Shown here piece by piece: positions 59,881 to 64,000 of a stretch of 64,000 nucleotides of DNA. The first letter of the stretch is position 1, and each line of letters opens with the position of its first letter. Origin of the DNA: Liriodendron chinense (Eukaryota > Streptophyta > Magnoliopsida > Magnoliales > Magnoliaceae); the NCBI GenBank assembly GCA_003013855.2, contig ML058337.1, positions 3,162,001 to 3,226,000 on the forward strand, read 5' to 3'. A model generated the notes under the pieces. It saw nothing but the letters and a program-made list of their open reading frames with translations. It ran no database searches and was not told where the DNA came from. The translations under genes were made by a program, and so were the position numbers.

Positions 59881-61189
59881 ATAAAATATAATTACAATCG
59901 CACCATCTTCAAGCGCCAAACATAATGTGCTAATAAAGCACGCGTGTGTGAGATCCTGGCTGTTCACATGATTTAAATATGGAATTCTATTTTAGTGGGG
60001 ATCATACAGGTTTATAGACAAATGGATGGTTATAGAAATGATAACCAACGGTCTCAAACAAACGTTTGTATCTCTCTCATTTTAGATTCAGATTTTACTA
60101 AAAAAGTATTAGGGAAAGATAATAACGGCTTGGATCTCATATGAATACTACTTTTGCAAGTTTGTTGCGTTTTTCTTTTGTCGCTTGAAGAATTGAAGTG
60201 TAACTAGAATATCTGGAGCTGACAAGCAGTAGCCGTACCGTCAAAGCCGACCAAGCCGTTCAAACAGTGCGGCGCCTCTCACAGCCGACAACCGCCTGCA
60301 TCCTTACCGTTTACGCGTCTGAATGGGAAAGCGATTCGGCCGAGGATAGATTGAAGAGGAGGATTCGTGATACACGTGCCAATGAGAACCACCTGTGCGA
60401 AATCCGGATAAAAAGTCACGTGCATTGTTAACGTTCTCTAGATAAAAAATCACGTGTGTACTTGAGAAAAGTGAAGCTAGAAAAGTACATATGTTAGCGT
60501 GCTCAACATATATAGATGAATGGCTCACCTCATTAGTAGACCAACCTGATTTTTGGAAGGAGAATATTAACGGTTGGCTCCACTTGGTTGATGGACCCCA
60601 TCAATCACACATGTTTCACGTACAGTACCTCAAGTTGATGAATCACTTCTTCAATTTTAAAAGAGTTTATTATCAGGTTATTGTCTTTGCATGTATTAAC
60701 ATGCCATCCCTTGTATCAAGCCCTGCTAAATTGTGGGCCCTTTTTTCTTTTCTTTTTCTTTCCCCTTAAATAATAAAGGGCGCGTTTGGTTGCACTGCAT
60801 ATCATGATTTTTCATAATTAATCAGTACAAAATATCATAATATTTTGTTCAACCAAAGCACTAAATATTATGATATTTCATGATTAATCAGCCTAATATG
60901 GTGCAGAATATCACATGAGTGAATGCATGTGTGCGTGAAAAAAAGACCTTGACCCACTTGCCACATTCACACATGCATTCTCTCTAGAAAAGGTCGAGTG
61001 AGCCTTAAGAAACAATCATAACTTGTGGAGAGGAAAAGTTCTCTTCCCTGCCTAAGGTGGGAACATGCATGAAAGTAACCTTTAAAAAAAACCAAAAAAA
61101 ACCCCTTCCTATCCATTTCCTTCCCTCCTTTTGATCTATCCGGAACATGGACTATTCAACTATCCTCTCTACATTAATCCCCCTTGCTT
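59881..61189. other. Intergenic DNA with a MITE-like end
   Basis: No gene is recognised. GGGCGCGTTTGGTTGCAC at 60779 looks like a Tourist/Harbinger-type terminus, but no second end was found. A direct repeat of about 33 bases, starting GCACT and ending GATTAATCAG, follows (60794-60829 and 60859-60894). Confidence 0.4.
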
Positions 61190-62600
61190 CAAAAGAACTC
61201 GACCCCGAGTTCTCGTTCACCTCTAACTCATGCTATTCGAACAAATCGACGACGTCGAAAGTGCGGGGGATCTCAAACTCTTCGAGGAGGTTGACAATAT
61301 AAGCGTTGTAGTTGATCTTTCTGAGAATCGGCACCGGCCCAATCTTCTTATGCTTCAGCTCGTTGTATGTGCCTGTGGGGAAGCATTCTTGCGCAACTTG
61401 ATCCCCTACTTCAAATACTTTGGCTCAGCGATGCTTGTTCGCGTCCTCCTTATATTTCTTGTTTGATTCTAGCAACTTGTTCTGTACTCCACTATGTATT
61501 TCTGTAATTTGCTCAGCCATGTTCTCAGTGGCTATGCTCATTCTAAAAAAACTTGGGCAAATGAACCAAGTCGAGAGTGTGTCAAGGAATTTGTTCGTAG
61601 ACGATCTGGAATGACGACTTCCTTGTAAATCGATTTACCATGTGATTGAAGGTGAATTTACCTTGAGACAGGGCCAAGTCTCACTGCCTCGACTTATCCC
61701 AAGAGATGCAACAGATGAGATTGCCTAAAGTCCAGTGCACCACTTTAGTTTGTTCATCAGTTTGCGAATGATACACTCTGTTAAACTAAAGTTGGGTGTC
61801 AAATCGACTCCACAAGGTCCGTCAAAAGTGGCTCACGAACTTTGTGTCACGATCCGAAGTAATCGTCTTGGGAATGTCGTGCAATCTCACTACCTCCCTG
61901 AAGAAAAGATTGGCTATGTTCGCCACATCATACATCTTCTTACAAGGGATGAAATAAGCCATCTTCGAGAATCGGTCTACCACCACAAACACGGAGTCAA
62001 TGCGCGTTGTGTTTGTGGGAGACCCAGGATGAAGTTCATAGATATGTCCTCCCAAGGGCCTTCATGAACAGGTAATGGGATGTAGAGTCCCTTGTTTTGC
62101 GAGTGTCCCTTGGAGGTCTGACATGTGTGGCATCGTTGCACAATTCTTCTAACATCTCAGCCTAAGTGAGGCCAGAAATACCGCTCTAATTTTACTAGGG
62201 CCTTTGTCTTGTCATGACCCAGATGGCAAGATCACCGCCATGGAGTTCTAGGATGATCTTGTCGCACAACGAACTTTGCGATATGCATAACCGATTTTCA
62301 TAGAATAGGAACCCGTCTTGAATATGGAATCCACTCAGGTGGCCTTTCTTATAACATAGCCACATGTCTTTGAACTCCTCATCTTCAACATACATTTCCT
62401 TGAGCTAATCAAACCAATCACCTCATTGGCCAAGGTAACAAGAAGGGCAATTCGACGGCTCGAGGCATCAACAACCTTGTTTTGTTGGGCCGACATATAT
62501 ATAAACAAGACGCCTCTTTCACTGATCATGACCTTTAATAGATGGTCCCCACCATGTATGGGCTTTCCCACATATCTCAAATAAGATGTTTCTAACCCTT
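61190..62600 (-). pseudogene. Ty3/gypsy pol remnant: RNase H end, integrase, C-terminus
   Basis: On the - strand, from high to low coordinates: KVVDASSRRIALL (end of RNase H, about 62480), LCDKIILELHGGDLA and RYFWPHLG plus CHTCQ (integrase zinc-binding, 62130-62330), PWEDISMNFILGLP, then DSVFVVVDRFSKMAYFIPCK and TITSDRDTKFVSHF (integrase core, 61820-62060), and a C-terminal part with GTYNELKHKKIGP and NAYIVNLLEEF (61230-61380). Stops and at least one frameshift break it. The first integrase Asp (family MDF) reads Asn here. It is truncated at the 5' side with no RT core in the window. A purine tract AAGCAAGGGGG near 61181-61191 could be the PPT. Confidence 0.85.
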
Positions 62601-63035
62601 AAATCAGTAACTTAAAAAGAAACGGTGAAGATTAAATACATAGACGGTCAACAAAGAGAACAAAGATTTGATGGCTATGATTTTCCAGTCTAGATGACCT
62701 TTTGGCTTCAACTTGCAGTCCATGGTAAGATTGGCTTGATTCAATGAACCAAGGGTCCCCACTTACGCAAAATGGGTGCATCAGACTATAATTCCTCTGA
62801 GTGTAAGTCCAACCAATTGGACCACAAGTTTCGATTCACTCAACAAATAACTTTTAACCTTTCATGTTTTTATAACATCCAATCTGTCCAATAAGTTTAG
62901 CCGATTATGAAGGTTGCCTTATGCAATCAGCCACATTTACTCGTTGAGTTGATCACTCTTGTATTTTGCTATTTATCAATGGCTAAAGATTGCTTTCTAT
63001 GGTATGGCCACTTGAGGAACACCAAATTATATAAT
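62601..63035. other. Intergenic repeat DNA
   Basis: Diverged relatives of the block sequence around 43480-43620 (ACCTTTCATG, CATTTACTCGTTGAGTTGATCAC) are visible. No gene is seen. Confidence 0.4.
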
Positions 63036-63482
63036 AGGACCCACCATGATGTATAATATGTCTTATCCATGCTGTCCATCCATTTTTGCGGCTAATCAGG
63101 GCATGAGCCCAAATTGAAGCATATCCAAAGCTTAAGTAGACCACAGCATTAGAAACAATGCAAACTAAACTCTTACCATAAAAACTTCTTTGGTGGCCAC
63201 AAAAGTTTTGGATCAAGTTAATATTTGTTTCCCTTAATTCATGCTTGTGTGACCTTATAAACAGGTTGGTGACCTTATGAAATAGTTGGATGACAAGTAC
63301 ACATAATTGTGAACCCTAGGTTTCAATGGTGGATGTCATTGTTCCTACTGTTTTCTGTGGTGTGTTCCACTTGAACTTTGGATATGCTTCTATTTTGAGC
63401 TCATGCCCTAAAAATTCAAATGAGCTAAAAAAACAAATGGATGGTGTGCATAATACCACATACATCTTGATGGGATGGGCCT
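63036..63482. repeat. Palindromic module, free-standing full copy
   Basis: Left arm: ATAGGACCCACCATGATGTA, GCATATCCAAAGC, GTAGACCACAGCATTAGAAA. Right arm: GTTTTCTGTGGTGTGTTCCAC, TTTGGATATGC and ACATCTTGATGGGATGGGCC. The centre has ACCTTATAAACAGGTTGG, duplicated as CTTATGAAATAGTTGG. No terminal repeats of another class are seen around it. Confidence 0.65.
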
Positions 63483-63559
63483 TACAGAGTTTTTGGGAAC
63501 GTCTTCAATCTTGGACACCAAGGGGTGTTGGGCGCCTGAAAATACCTGAAATCAACTTC

Positions 63560-64000
63560 TGAAATTTGAAGTGCTAGATCTATTTTTTAGGGTTGTAGGG
63601 GGGGTCGACGACTGTGTCGGGTACCTGACAACTACTGTAGGGGGCCCGAAATTCCTTAAATTTTTGCAGGAACTCTCTAGATAGATTTGGTGATCTGTCG
63701 GGTGCTCGATAGTGTTAGTTGCTATTACGCAGTTTATGCAGTTTTGCGTAAATTGTTTCTAATTTCGGTTTTTCTTCTATTTAAAGGGGTGTAATGCAAG
63801 ATTAGGGTTGCCGCCAAAGGGGTCGGGTATCCTAGAGGGATTGAGAGAGTTCTAGGGTGAGAGAAAGGGTTAGGGGAAAGCTTGAAGTTCTCTAAGATAA
63901 GGGAAAGGGTTGTGCTTGTCCTTCTCATGTGAGGATTAACTATGTTAGCTTAAGATTTCTCTCGTGGGTTGTGATCTGGGTGTGAATTCTTCTGTAATCT
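63560..64000 (+). repeat. Possible LTR fragment at window end
   Basis: GTCGGGTACCTGACAACT and GTCGGGTGCTCGATAGT words, a TATTTAAAG box at 63779-63787 and a G/A-rich transcribed-like part (63830-63960) resemble the U3-R region of a plant LTR. It is cut by the window edge, so no termini can be tested. Confidence 0.35.

Noticed and set aside
61230..61614. + strand ORFs of 64-78 residues as host genes
   Set aside because: They are antisense to a readable Ty3/gypsy integrase C-terminus on the - strand.

Overview
This window looks like nuclear DNA of a flowering plant. It is AT-rich and dominated by diverged transposable elements, with homopolymer and dinucleotide tracts throughout. It holds one host gene with plant-type GT/AG introns. 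A magnoliid or other early-diverging angiosperm is possible, but I cannot show that from this sequence alone.

The only intact protein-coding gene is a ubiquitin-conjugating enzyme E2 variant of the UEV1/MMZ (Mms2) family on the + strand. Four coding exons (12711-12744, 20261-20400, 32245-32370, 34132-34272) join in frame into a 146-residue protein with canonical splice sites. The coding span is about 21.5 kb because introns 1 (7.5 kb) and 2 (11.8 kb) are loaded with LINE fragments, RNase H remnants, MITEs, minisatellites and long homopolymers.

Layout. 1-4456: a gag-only Ty1/copia element (5' LTR cut by the window edge, PBS, decayed gag, 3' LTR). 4457-5734: an unplaced LTR-like stretch. 5735-7669: an inverted LTR of the same copia family. 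7670-12585: intergenic repeats with a foldback MITE at 10764-10935. 12586-34272: the UEV1 gene with its introns. 34273-38070: MITEs, a SINE and a 1-kb array of about 34-bp repeats. 38070-59880: three to four diverged copies of a large non-coding block, including a roughly co-linear duplication (41336-49870 against 52871-59880) whose copies differ by datable MITE insertions. 61190-62600: a decayed Ty3/gypsy pol fragment on the - strand. 62600-64000: another palindromic repeat and a possible LTR.

The most striking repeated theme is a palindromic module of roughly 400-500 bp. One arm carries GTGGACCACACCA-type sequence and the other its complement. It occurs many times, both free-standing and inside elements with different termini and target-site duplications (PIF/Harbinger-like 3-bp, hAT-like 8-bp). 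I found no CRISPR array, bacterial operon, rRNA or functional tRNA gene, and no convincing new protein-coding system. The novelty here lies in repeat biology.
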